Shown here: positions 1-5,644 of the stretch, in pieces
Layout of the letters: every line of letters starts with the position of its first letter
Numbering within the stretch: position 1 is the first letter of the stretch
NCBI GenBank assembly: GCA_964415085.1
Contig: CAYPYI010000078.1
Span: 1 to 6,319 of the forward strand
DNA: 6,319 nt
Direction: 5' to 3'
Source of the DNA: CAYPYI01 sp964415085
GTDB lineage: Bacteria; Bacillota; Clostridia; Tissierellales; Tissierellaceae
The notes under the pieces: generated by a model
The model's input: only the letters and a program-made list of their open reading frames with translations
Told to the model about the DNA's origin: nothing
The model's database searches: none
Made by a program: the position numbers and the translations under genes

Positions 1-135
1 AACTCATGAACCCCGTCAGGTCCGGAAGGAAGCAGCGGTAAGTGAACCTTTTCGTGTGCCGTAGGGCAGCCTGGCTCGAGCTAACTGCATGGGTAACGTC
101 AGGAATGGAATCGTCGATATTAGGTGTACGGCTTA
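1..135 (+). ncRNA. ffs: SRP RNA (scRNA/4.5S-type), 3' part
   Basis: RNA scaffold of the signal recognition particle; it binds Ffh and targets ribosomes making membrane or secreted proteins. The helix 8 signature is directly visible: GTCAGG at 15-20, a GGAA tetraloop at 24-27 closed by TCC/GGA (21-23/28-30), and AGCAGC at 31-36. These two strands form the conserved symmetric loop contacted by the Ffh M domain. About 100 further bases follow before the terminator. The short proteobacterial 4.5S form ends soon after this domain, so this is the large Firmicutes form with an Alu-like domain, whose 5' half lies outside the window. The 3' end is placed just before the terminator hairpin and is uncertain by several bases. 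Identity is near certain; the molecule is truncated only by the window edge. Confidence 0.96.
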
Positions 136-140
136 CATAA

Positions 141-172
141 AAAAAGAATCTAGTAAAAACTAGATTCTTTTT
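141..172. terminator. Bidirectional intrinsic terminator between SRP RNA and the dsrE-like gene
   Basis: A perfect 14-bp stem (141-154 with 159-172) closes a 4-base loop. Runs of A on the left and T on the right give a U-tract to transcripts from either strand. It ends the plus-strand SRP RNA and also serves the converging minus-strand gene, whose stop codon lies 18 bases to the right. Confidence 0.93.
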
Positions 173-189
173 TATTTACTTTTTTTAAT

Positions 190-528
190 TTAAAGTGTAA
201 TTATTTCATATCCATCTTTAATGTATTCTTCCATTGGTGGATGTCCTTGTAATTCTCCATTAATTGGAATCCCAACTGTTTCATTATACTCCAATACTCC
301 CATTTGATTTGAACATGCTTTACAAATGGAATCAATTAACCCCATTTCTTTAGCTTTTAAGTATACTGGATTTTTTTCTTCTTCTAATTCTTTAATTAAT
401 TTAGTAGCTTCACCTTCCATCACTATACCTACCTTGTGATTTTTTTCATGCAAATCAATTGCATTTAAAAGAATATGCATAAAGCACATTTTCTTACCTT
501 GGAATGCAAAAAATACAACCTTTTTCAT
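190..528 (-). CDS. DsrE-like small cysteine-containing protein
   Basis: A 112-residue cytoplasmic protein without signal peptide or membrane segment. The N-terminus (KKVVFFAF, residues 2-9), a helix ending in a second strand (KVGIVMEGEA, 32-41), and a following helix and Cys-bearing segment resemble the DsrE/DsrF/TusD alpha/beta fold. Cysteines are C15, C69 and C72; the last two form a CKAC motif about where DsrE/TusD proteins carry a sulfur-relay cysteine. I recognise it as one of the short DsrE-like 'cytoplasmic proteins' common in clostridia, whose substrate is not established, so sulfur transfer is only a family-based possibility. The ATG is well supported by AGGAGG (535-540) six bases upstream. 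It starts 40 bases after the perR-like gene with no terminator between, so the two are probably cotranscribed and end at the hairpin at 141-172. Confidence 0.68.
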   Translation of the reverse strand: MKKVVFFAFQGKKMCFMHILLNAIDLHEKNHKVGIVMEGEATKLIKELEEEKNPVYLKAKEMGLIDSICKACSNQMGVLEYNETVGIPINGELQGHPPMEEYIKDGYEIITL

Positions 529-568
529 AAGATACCTCCTTGTTTATTCAAGTTATAGCTTACTTTAT

Positions 569-976
569 TTAAAGGCAATTTTTACATATGCCCTTGTATG
601 TTAAATCTTTATGATTTACTTTAAAACCTTCTAAAGTCTTTGGTAAATCTTCATTTAAAAATACTGGTATATCATATATATTATGACATCTTTCACAGAA
701 AAAATGTCCATGATCTAATCTTTTAGATTCATATCTTGTTTCTGCATCTCCAAAATCTAATTTTTTAACTAAATCATTTTCCAAAAATAAATTAATGTTA
801 TTATATATTGTTGTTTTTGATAATGTTGGAATTTCATCTATTAATTCTTTGTATATTTCATCTATACTTAAATGATTTTTATCGTCTATTAATGTTTTTA
901 ATACTCTTATTCTTATGTATGATGGTCTAATATCTTTACTTACTAATATATCAGATACTTTTATCTCTTCTGTCAT
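569..976 (-). CDS. perR: PerR-like Fur-family metalloregulator
   Basis: A 135-residue DNA-binding repressor of the Fur/PerR family. The N-terminal winged helix includes TLSKTTIYNNINLF (51-64), matching the recognition helix of PerR. The C-terminal part carries DHGH (88-91) and two CxxC pairs, C94/C97 and C131/C134, the structural zinc site typical of PerR. Aligned from memory to B. subtilis PerR with a constant two-residue offset, the regulatory-metal ligands H37, H91, H93 and D104 correspond to H35, H89, H91 and D102; D85 is replaced by E83. The chosen start is the ATG at 974-976, because AAGGTGAG (984-991) sits 7 bases upstream. A longer frame opens with a GTG at 986-988, but that codon lies inside this ribosome site. 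It has its own promoter (1036-1064) and is followed by the dsrE-like gene. Family assignment is firm; PerR versus Fur or Zur specificity is inferred. Confidence 0.85.
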   Translation of the reverse strand: MTEEIKVSDILVSKDIRPSYIRIRVLKTLIDDKNHLSIDEIYKELIDEIPTLSKTTIYNNINLFLENDLVKKLDFGDAETRYESKRLDHGHFFCERCHNIYDIPVFLNEDLPKTLEGFKVNHKDLTYKGICKNCL

Positions 977-1006
977 TATTCTTCTCACCTTTTCAAATAG
1001 ATACTA

Positions 1007-1021
1007 TTTTTATCACTATAA
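1007..1021. promoter_or_regulatory. PerR-box-like operator in the perR leader
   Basis: On the minus strand TTATAGTGATAAAAA matches the B. subtilis PerR-box consensus TTATAATNATTATAA at 11 of 14 fixed positions. It lies about 8-22 bases past the predicted transcription start of the perR-like gene, a sensible place for autorepression. The DNA is so AT-rich that chance matches are likely, and no binding data are available. Confidence 0.35.
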
Positions 1022-1035
1022 TACGTTTATACCCC

Positions 1036-1064
1036 ATTATATATATTTTAAAATCTTAAGTCAA
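1036..1064 (-). promoter_or_regulatory. Sigma-A-type promoter for perR-dsrE operon
   Basis: Minus-strand -35 TTGACT (1059-1064), a 17-bp spacer and -10 TATAAT (1036-1041) form a near-consensus vegetative promoter. Transcription should start near 1029, giving a leader of about 50 bases before the ATG at 976. Its -35 is one arm of a dyad shared with the divergent plus-strand promoter at 1092-1120. Confidence 0.8.
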
Positions 1065-1099
1065 TTGCTTAATTTACAAGTTTTAAGCTAGTTGACTTA
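1057..1099. repeat. Hyphenated inverted repeat containing the -35 boxes of two divergent promoters
   Basis: TAAGTCAA (1057-1064) is the exact inverse of TTGACTTA (1092-1099), and GCTTAA (1067-1072) of TTAAGC (1083-1088). The arms differ by a few bases in the middle and surround an 10-bp centre. It places two -35 elements symmetrically, back to back, and could also be a regulator-binding dyad. Confidence 0.6.
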
Positions 1100-1120
1100 T
1101 AGTTATATATATATTATAAT
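1092..1120 (+). promoter_or_regulatory. Divergent plus-strand sigma-A-type promoter
   Basis: Plus-strand TTGACT (1092-1097), exactly 17 bases, then TATAAT (1115-1120) gives the same quality of promoter as the perR one, pointing the other way. No protein gene lies downstream on this strand. A transcript starting near 1127 would reach the hairpin at 1191-1227 after about 100 bases. Confidence 0.55.
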
Positions 1121-1128
1121 TAATGTAA
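1114..1128. promoter_or_regulatory. PerR-box-like site overlapping the divergent -10
   Basis: TTATAATTAATGTAA matches the PerR-box consensus TTATAATNATTATAA at 12 of 14 fixed positions and covers the plus-strand -10 and the predicted start point. A repressor here would block the plus-strand promoter. Six of the matches come from the -10 itself, so significance is modest. Confidence 0.35.
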
Positions 1129-1231
1129 CCATTTCATTTATGAATTTAATACATTCATAATTACTATGCCTTATTCATAATAATATAAATAAAAGTGCTA
1201 TTTCAATTCAATTGAGATAGCACTTTTCTAT
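1127..1231 (+). ncRNA. Candidate small RNA divergent from perR
   Basis: An RNA of about 105 nt is inferred from a near-consensus promoter (1092-1120) and an intrinsic terminator (1191-1227). It holds a hairpin TTATGAAT/ATTCATAA (1138-1145 with 1153-1160, 7-base loop). A second copy of ATTCATAA at 1173-1180 could compete for the same left arm, giving two alternative folds. Its only reading frames are 4-6 codons long without a ribosome site, so a coding role is unlikely. The terminator stem pairs fully on this strand (one U-G pair) but has an A-C mismatch on the other. I match it to no known RNA family, and transcription is unproven. Confidence 0.35.
1191..1227. terminator. Terminator of the SLH gene, also usable on the plus strand
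   Basis: Arms 1191-1207 and 1211-1227 form a 17-bp stem with a 3-base loop; one position (1202/1216) is U-G on the plus strand and A-C on the minus strand. Minus-strand transcripts of the SLH gene (stop at 1254) reach it after 27 bases and then read TTTTATTTAT. Plus-strand transcripts read TTTTCTATT. Confidence 0.85.
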
Positions 1232-1253
1232 TAATATATTACTTTTTAAAAAA

Positions 1254-4200
1254 TTATTTTAATTCTGTCCAAACTTCACTTCCATCATTTAATCTTATCT
1301 TTTCGTAGTTATGGGAGTTAGTTGCTTCTACTATATCTTGATAATACCAAGCTTTAGTATCTAAGTCTTTAAATATTTCTATTCCATCTAATATATTTTC
1401 TTTATTTACTTTTCTTTCTAGCACATTGTTTACTAAAGATACAAATTCAGCACGTGTTATATACTCATCTGGTCTAAATGTATTATCTAAATAACCTTTA
1501 ACCCAGCCTTTTTTAGAAGCACTTTTTATATATTCTTCTGCCCAGTGTTTTGATATATCTAAGAAACTATTATCCGCTTTTTCTAGATTATCAAATCTTG
1601 AAGCTATTGCAGCTACTTCTGCTCTTGTTATATTTGCATTTGGTCTAAATTCATTATTAGGGTATCCTGTTATTATCCCACCATTAACCAAAGTTGATAC
1701 GGCTTTGTTACTCCATCTATTATTAGATATATCATCAAATCCATTTGTATTTATTTCTATAGTTTTTCTATAGTTAGAATCTAGTAATCTATAGAAGACC
1801 ATTGCTACTTCTTCACGAGTTATCTCATTATTTGCTCTTACTGTTTTATCTTCATATCCTTTTATATAAGCAAAGTGATCTTTTTTCTCTAGCTTATTTA
1901 AGTCTGTATTAGTATCACCTATGTGAGGTTTTTCATTACTGCTACCATTCCCAGTGTTATTGTCATTTTCTTCTGGTGTTTCAGGTTGTTCAGGTTTTTC
2001 CTTAACTTCATTATATTCATAGGCACCAATATCAATTTTCCCATTATATAATCTTTTATTTCCTATAACATCTTTCATGAAAATATCTGTATCTAAAAAG
2101 CTATTATTACCTTTATCTACTGCTAAAGAATCTTTTTTCAATTTAAAATTATCATCTAAAAAGTTTAATTCTTTATAGTCATCAATAAATATATTATCTT
2201 TACTATTATTTTTTAACTCTTCTTCTTTTAGGTTTAATAATATATTGTTATTAAATTGTGAATCTAAGATTATATTTTCATAACACTCACAATCATCTTC
2301 TAAGTCTTTTGATTTAACTATATCTAATATATTATTATTAATCTTAATTAACTTTTCATCAAAGTTGTCAAAATATAGTAATTCATATTCTGCTCCTATA
2401 AATTCATTAGAACCTACTTCATAGTTAATTATTGTATTATTTGTCAAGTCTAGTTCTGATTCTTCCATTTCTAAAAGTAAAGGAGTCATTAAATTTTTAT
2501 CTCCTAATTTCATATTTGTAGCTTTTATATCTGATCCAAATGCATGAAAACATGTTTGATTGATTACATTACTTGAATTTTTCAAATTAAATCTATCTAT
2601 GTTTAATTGTCTACCTTCTAATTCTAAGTTTAACCAGTATCTATCAACATTCTCATTTGAAAGATTTACATTCACATTTCTTATTGAACTGTATTTACTA
2701 TCATTATCTTCCTCATAACTATACATATAGTCTCTTAGTCCGTATTTGATTAATAATTTTTCATAATCTAAGTCTTCCTTATTCAATAATTCAATAATCT
2801 TATCAAAATCCTTATCTATAGAAATATTTACATCCTCTATATCATAGTTAACATTATCCATAAATATTACATTAACTACGTTATTTTTAAAATTTAAATT
2901 TTTAACTTTTAAGTGTTCTATCTCAGATAAATTCATAAGAGCATCTGCATCCATACTACTTTTATAAGTGTCTTCTATTGTAATGTTATTTATATTTACA
3001 TTTATACAGTTATCTATTTCTAATTTTTTTATATTATTTTTTACTAAAAAATTATTTATATTTGCATTTTCAAATCCAGTAATACCAAAAGCTTCAATAA
3101 CATCTGTATTATATATCTCTGATGTAGGTACAATTAACGATACATCATTTAATTTAAGCTCTGATTTTTCCTCTACTCCCGATATATATGTGCTTATAAA
3201 TGTAGAGTTTTTAATATCTATATCTTTTCCATGCATATATAATTCAGGTCCTATATTTGATTCTTCATCTGGATTTACATTTTCTAAGATTATTTTACTA
3301 CCTGTGGCATGAAATCCTCCTGGCAATATTTCTTTTCCATCATGATTAAATATGCTGGAAGGAGAGAAAGTCACATCTTTTATTTTAAATATAGCATTTT
3401 CATTTTCATAGTTTTCTGTACTTAAATGTAAGTTCCCAACATTTTTCATACCATTTAAATTTATATAGTCTGAATTAACATTTACATGACTTCCTTCTAT
3501 ATCTTCTATGTTATAAGGGTTATTATATTCTAGTTCTATATTTTCTAAATTAGTTTGGCCAAATTTACTATACACATCCAAATTTGATAGATTTTTTATA
3601 TTCTTTATATTCATACCGTATCCATCTATATTAGCATGTCCACCAGTATAACTTATAAATCCGTTATCTTCATCATAAAGTTCATATCCGAATTTTATAT
3701 TATTAATATTTGCAACTTCATCTTTTCCCTCTTCAATTATATTAACATTTAGAAATCCGATATTATTAATATTTTCAATATTTAATTTTTTAGCAGCTAG
3801 ATTAATATGCCCTGCTTCTCCTGATTTAAAATCTCCCTCTTCAATATAGCTACCTTTAAAGTCTAAATTATTTAAATTTACATTTGCCTTTATTTTTGAA
3901 TCTTTATCTCCATTTGAAATATTAAGATTATTTATGTTTTCTATATTTTCTAGATTAATATTACTAGCTTCTATACTAATATCTCCTGCTTCTACAAATT
4001 TTTCTTCATTAGAATTATCATAAACTATATATCCTAATTTCATATCTGTTAAATTTACTCTAGTCTTTCTTCCTGTTGGATCTTCTATTATATTTATATC
4101 GCTTATATTATCAACATTATTAAGACTAATATTACTAGAATCTACATTTAAAAGAGTAGGGTTATATAATTCATTATTATAATTCACATCAAAATATATA

Positions 4201-4922
4201 TTTTTCATAATCAAGTTTGTATCTATTATACCCATATCTTCAAAGTTTCCTGTAAATGTTATATTTTTTATTTTAACATCGATTATATTGTTAGCACCAA
4301 AAACACCTACTCCTAAACCATCTGGTAGGTTAATAAATGTATTAGATTTATTCTCACCTATTATACTTGTGCTCTTTATTATATGACTCCTATCATAATC
4401 TTTAGTTATATCATACTCACCTTTTAATAAATATATTTCAGTTAAGTTCTCGTGGTCATTTGAAATTGTAAGAGCTTTATCTAATGACTTTATTGGATTT
4501 TTTTTACTACCATCATTATCATCATTACCATTTTCTGAATCTACATATATTATTTCTTTATCAATTTCTTTTTTTACCTGATTTTCTTCATCTTCTTCAA
4601 TAAGTAGTTCATCTTCTGTTTCAATATCTAACTCTTTATCTTCTATTATCTCTTCATCTTCATTTAAATCAGTATCTTCAACTTCCTCTATTATTTCATC
4701 TTCTATTATTTCTTCCTCAATAACTTCTTCTTCAATAACTTCTTCTTCAATAACTTCTTCTTCAATAACTTCTTCCTCAACAACTATCTCTTCTTCTAAT
4801 ATATTGCCAGCTTCATATTCATTTTCTATATTTTTAGCTACTGCTGTTAAGGGACTTAATATTGTCGATAACAACATTATTAAAAGAATACTACTTGCTA
4901 TAGTTTTTTTATATCTATTCAT
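1254..4922 (-). CDS. Secreted beta-helix surface protein with C-terminal SLH anchor
   Basis: A 1222-residue exported cell-surface protein. Residues 1-29 are a signal peptide (RYKK, hydrophobic core, cleavage likely after AVA at 29). Residues 41-123 are strongly acidic, with tandem EEEVI repeats. A DUF1565-like start follows (IYVDSENGNDDNDG at 125-138, then NPIKSLDKAL). About 150-960 is rich in Asn/Ile/Leu strand repeats typical of right-handed beta-helices, with 53-58-residue modules at 241-566. SLAVDKG (932-938) and IDIGAYEY (963-970) match the end of 'choice-of-anchor Q'-type beta-helix proteins. A Pro/Glu/Asn linker (971-1010) leads to three SLH repeats (about 1014-1056, 1061-1106, 1120-1164; ITREE, ITRAE, ITRAE) and a partial fourth near 1184-1207. 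SLH repeats bind secondary cell-wall polysaccharide. I see no LPxTG motif. Such proteins can be adhesins or polysaccharide-acting enzymes; no catalytic site is recognisable, so the function is open. The start is fixed by GGAGGT at 4928-4933 and the signal peptide. It has its own terminator at 1191-1227. Confidence 0.9.
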   Translation of the reverse strand: MNRYKKTIASSILLIMLLSTILSPLTAVAKNIENEYEAGNILEEEIVVEEEVIEEEVIEEEVIEEEVIEEEIIEDEIIEEVEDTDLNEDEEIIEDKELDIETEDELLIEEDEENQVKKEIDKEIIYVDSENGNDDNDGSKKNPIKSLDKALTISNDHENLTEIYLLKGEYDITKDYDRSHIIKSTSIIGENKSNTFINLPDGLGVGVFGANNIIDVKIKNITFTGNFEDMGIIDTNLIMKNIYFDVNYNNELYNPTLLNVDSSNISLNNVDNISDINIIEDPTGRKTRVNLTDMKLGYIVYDNSNEEKFVEAGDISIEASNINLENIENINNLNISNGDKDSKIKANVNLNNLDFKGSYIEEGDFKSGEAGHINLAAKKLNIENINNIGFLNVNIIEEGKDEVANINNIKFGYELYDEDNGFISYTGGHANIDGYGMNIKNIKNLSNLDVYSKFGQTNLENIELEYNNPYNIEDIEGSHVNVNSDYINLNGMKNVGNLHLSTENYENENAIFKIKDVTFSPSSIFNHDGKEILPGGFHATGSKIILENVNPDEESNIGPELYMHGKDIDIKNSTFISTYISGVEEKSELKLNDVSLIVPTSEIYNTDVIEAFGITGFENANINNFLVKNNIKKLEIDNCINVNINNITIEDTYKSSMDADALMNLSEIEHLKVKNLNFKNNVVNVIFMDNVNYDIEDVNISIDKDFDKIIELLNKEDLDYEKLLIKYGLRDYMYSYEEDNDSKYSSIRNVNVNLSNENVDRYWLNLELEGRQLNIDRFNLKNSSNVINQTCFHAFGSDIKATNMKLGDKNLMTPLLLEMEESELDLTNNTIINYEVGSNEFIGAEYELLYFDNFDEKLIKINNNILDIVKSKDLEDDCECYENIILDSQFNNNILLNLKEEELKNNSKDNIFIDDYKELNFLDDNFKLKKDSLAVDKGNNSFLDTDIFMKDVIGNKRLYNGKIDIGAYEYNEVKEKPEQPETPEENDNNTGNGSSNEKPHIGDTNTDLNKLEKKDHFAYIKGYEDKTVRANNEITREEVAMVFYRLLDSNYRKTIEINTNGFDDISNNRWSNKAVSTLVNGGIITGYPNNEFRPNANITRAEVAAIASRFDNLEKADNSFLDISKHWAEEYIKSASKKGWVKGYLDNTFRPDEYITRAEFVSLVNNVLERKVNKENILDGIEIFKDLDTKAWYYQDIVEATNSHNYEKIRLNDGSEVWTELK
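3225..4202 (-). repeat. Degenerate 53-58-residue tandem modules in the beta-helix
   Basis: Residues 241-566 of the SLH protein divide into about six modules starting near 241, 290, 347, 405, 458 and 512. Most run: a strand such as NLTDMKLGY or NINNIKFGY, a polar loop, a turn such as EAGDI, EAGHI or GGHANI, then an Asn-rich strand pair such as LENIENINNLNI or IKNIKNLSNLDV. The first module lacks the AG-turn segment. DNA identity between copies is low, so this is old duplication or beta-helix periodicity, not a recent tandem repeat. Confidence 0.6.
4687..4791 (-). repeat. 15-bp tandem repeat coding for Glu-rich EEEVI units
   Basis: Seven consecutive 15-bp units lie within the SLH gene. On the plus strand the core unit is TCAATAACTTCTTCT: exact at 4717-4731, 4732-4746 and 4747-4761, with one substitution at 4762-4776; the flanking units match about 11 of 15 positions. 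They encode residues 45-79, just after the signal peptide. Because the unit is a multiple of three, copy-number changes would alter length without breaking the frame. Confidence 0.88.
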
Positions 4923-4927
4923 CTCAT

Positions 4928-4984
4928 ACCTCCATTTTTATTGATGTAATACCTTCCATATATGATATTACTCTAAAAAATGGA
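4928..4984 (-). promoter_or_regulatory. Leader hairpin masking the SLH gene ribosome site
   Basis: In the minus-strand leader, TCCATTTTT (4976-4984) pairs perfectly over 9 bases with AAAAATGGA (4931-4939). The last GGA of that arm is the first half of the GGAGGT ribosome site (4928-4933). Between the arms, TAATATC (4964-4970) can pair with GGTATTA (4947-4953), including one U-G pair, extending the structure. Folding would hide part of the ribosome site. The pairing is AT-rich and may be only weakly stable. Confidence 0.4.
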
Positions 4985-5350
4985 TTTTTATTATGTATTA
5001 ATCTATATTAAATCGATTTTAATATGTATGTTTTTACAATTATTTCTCATTTTTTGTTTTTAAAATCTCTTATATTGCTTTAGGCATCTAGCTTAGACAA
5101 ATTTTGAAAATTTACAAATATTTTCTTTGATTAATACTTTTTTTACTATATTATTATTTGTTTTTCTTTTTTATATCTTTTTAAGGAAATATTTGTAATA
5201 TTGTAAACTTAAAGTCTACAGCTTGTATCTTATTTACTAATGTATAGTTAATGTTTGAGGACTTAAGCAAATTCTATTACTTTTAAATAATTATATGATA
5301 TTATTTATATCTAGTTACTACTTTCTATAATTTTAGAAATATAAGTATTG
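4985..5350. other. AT-rich intergenic stretch upstream of the SLH gene leader
   Basis: Very AT-rich, with no reading frame supported by a ribosome site on either strand. The SLH gene promoter should lie here or further right. I looked for minus-strand TTGACA/TATAAT pairs at 16-18-bp spacing and found none convincing; TTGTCT near 5095-5100 and TATAAG about 20 bases downstream is a poor candidate. The only other notable element is the palindrome at 5202-5220. Confidence 0.6.
5202..5220. promoter_or_regulatory. Operator-like 19-bp palindrome
   Basis: TGTAAACTTAAAGTCTACA is a 9-1-9 palindrome with a single mismatched pair. Its length and symmetry fit a dimeric regulator site about 280 bp upstream of the SLH gene start. 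I do not recognise it as a known consensus, and chance is a real alternative in such AT-rich DNA. Confidence 0.25.
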
Positions 5351-5425
5351 TTTTAACTACAATTCACATTGTAAATGGAGGTTACATCCATCTATTCCCC
5401 GATGTAATCTTCAAGTTAGTTAAAA
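5351..5425. other. Inverted-repeat cluster able to form a three-way RNA junction
   Basis: TTTTAACTA (5351-5359) and TAGTTAAAA (5417-5425) form a perfect 9-bp closing stem. It encloses a 5-bp hairpin (5359-5363 with 5368-5372) and a 9-position stem (5380-5388 with 5401-5409, 12-base loop). Read on the minus strand, the small hairpin has a GTGA loop, a GNRA-type tetraloop, which suggests an RNA in the SLH gene leader. The 9-position stem instead pairs better on the plus strand (G-U rather than A-C). It matches no riboswitch or ribozyme consensus I know. Transcription is not shown. Confidence 0.4.
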
Positions 5426-5446
5426 GGTAATTGTTAATCTATTACC
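5426..5446. repeat. Small hairpin adjoining the junction
   Basis: GGTAAT (5426-5431) and ATTACC (5441-5446) pair over 6 bases around a 9-base loop, directly abutting the closing stem of the three-way junction at 5425. Confidence 0.35.
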
Positions 5447-5454
5447 ACATTCCA

Positions 5455-5502
5455 AATGTCCTATGTTTTACTTTAATTCCCTTTCTGTTAGCATAGGACA
5501 TT
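5455..5502. repeat. Perfect 11-bp inverted repeat
   Basis: AATGTCCTATG (5455-5465) and CATAGGACATT (5492-5502) are exact inverses separated by 26 bases. These arms are among the most GC-containing sequence in an otherwise AT-rich stretch. No T-run follows on either strand, so it is not an obvious terminator. The right arm shares four bases with the next inverted repeat. Confidence 0.6.
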
Positions 5503-5550
5503 AAACTTAGAATATATTATATTAAATTTATAATTATTTTAAGTTTAATG
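5499..5550. repeat. Second perfect 11-bp inverted repeat, overlapping the first
   Basis: CATTAAACTTA (5499-5509) and TAAGTTTAATG (5540-5550) are exact inverses around a 30-base AT-only centre. It shares CATT (5499-5502) with the preceding repeat, so in an RNA the two stems would compete for those bases. The centre contains a minus-strand TATAAT (5516-5521) but no matching -35. Confidence 0.55.
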
Positions 5551-5605
5551 AATAGAAGTAAGTATGTTTTCTCTTAACTTATTTCTTTTGGTATTACCCT
5601 AAAGA

Positions 5606-5636
5606 AAGACCGGAAGATTTTTTATCTTCCGGTCTT
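5606..5636 (-). terminator. Intrinsic terminator of clpB
   Basis: Arms 5606-5618 and 5624-5636 form a perfect 13-bp GC-containing stem (AAGACCGGAAGAT) with a 5-base loop, beginning 8 bases past the clpB stop codon. The minus-strand continuation TCTTT is a short U-tract. Confidence 0.9.
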
Positions 5637-5644
5637 GTCTTTAT

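Noticed and set aside
529..568. A separate promoter or terminator between the perR-like and dsrE-like genes
   Set aside because: There is no hairpin, and the best promoter-like pair (TTGCCT with TATAAC at about 15-bp spacing) is too poor to claim.
977..988. Four-codon N-terminal extension of the PerR-like protein starting at GTG 986-988
   Set aside because: The GTG is part of the AAGGTGAG ribosome site that serves the ATG at 974-976, so the longer start would have no site of its own.
1140..1160. A six-codon frame within the candidate small RNA
   Set aside because: It is too short, has no ribosome site, and coincides with a hairpin.
2968..3312. A 114-codon open frame on the plus strand
   Set aside because: It lies wholly inside the SLH gene on the opposite strand, lacks a ribosome site, and its composition (Phe/Ser/Ile-rich) is what an antisense reading of the Asn/Asp/Glu-rich frame would give.
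4687..4791. The regular repeats as a CRISPR array
   Set aside because: The 15-bp units are directly abutting without spacers and are in frame within a coding sequence.
5442..5501. A 19-codon minus-strand frame (MSYANRKGIKVKHR...) in the structured region
   Set aside because: It has no ribosome site, overlaps the perfect inverted repeat, and matches no family I recognise. It could be a decayed gene fragment, but nothing supports that.
5351..5550. A cyclic-di-GMP riboswitch (type I or II) or T-box upstream of a surface-protein gene
   Set aside because: The conserved cores I know for these classes (for example the T-box GGGUGGUACCGCG-like sequence and the GEMM tetraloop-receptor core) are not present on either strand.
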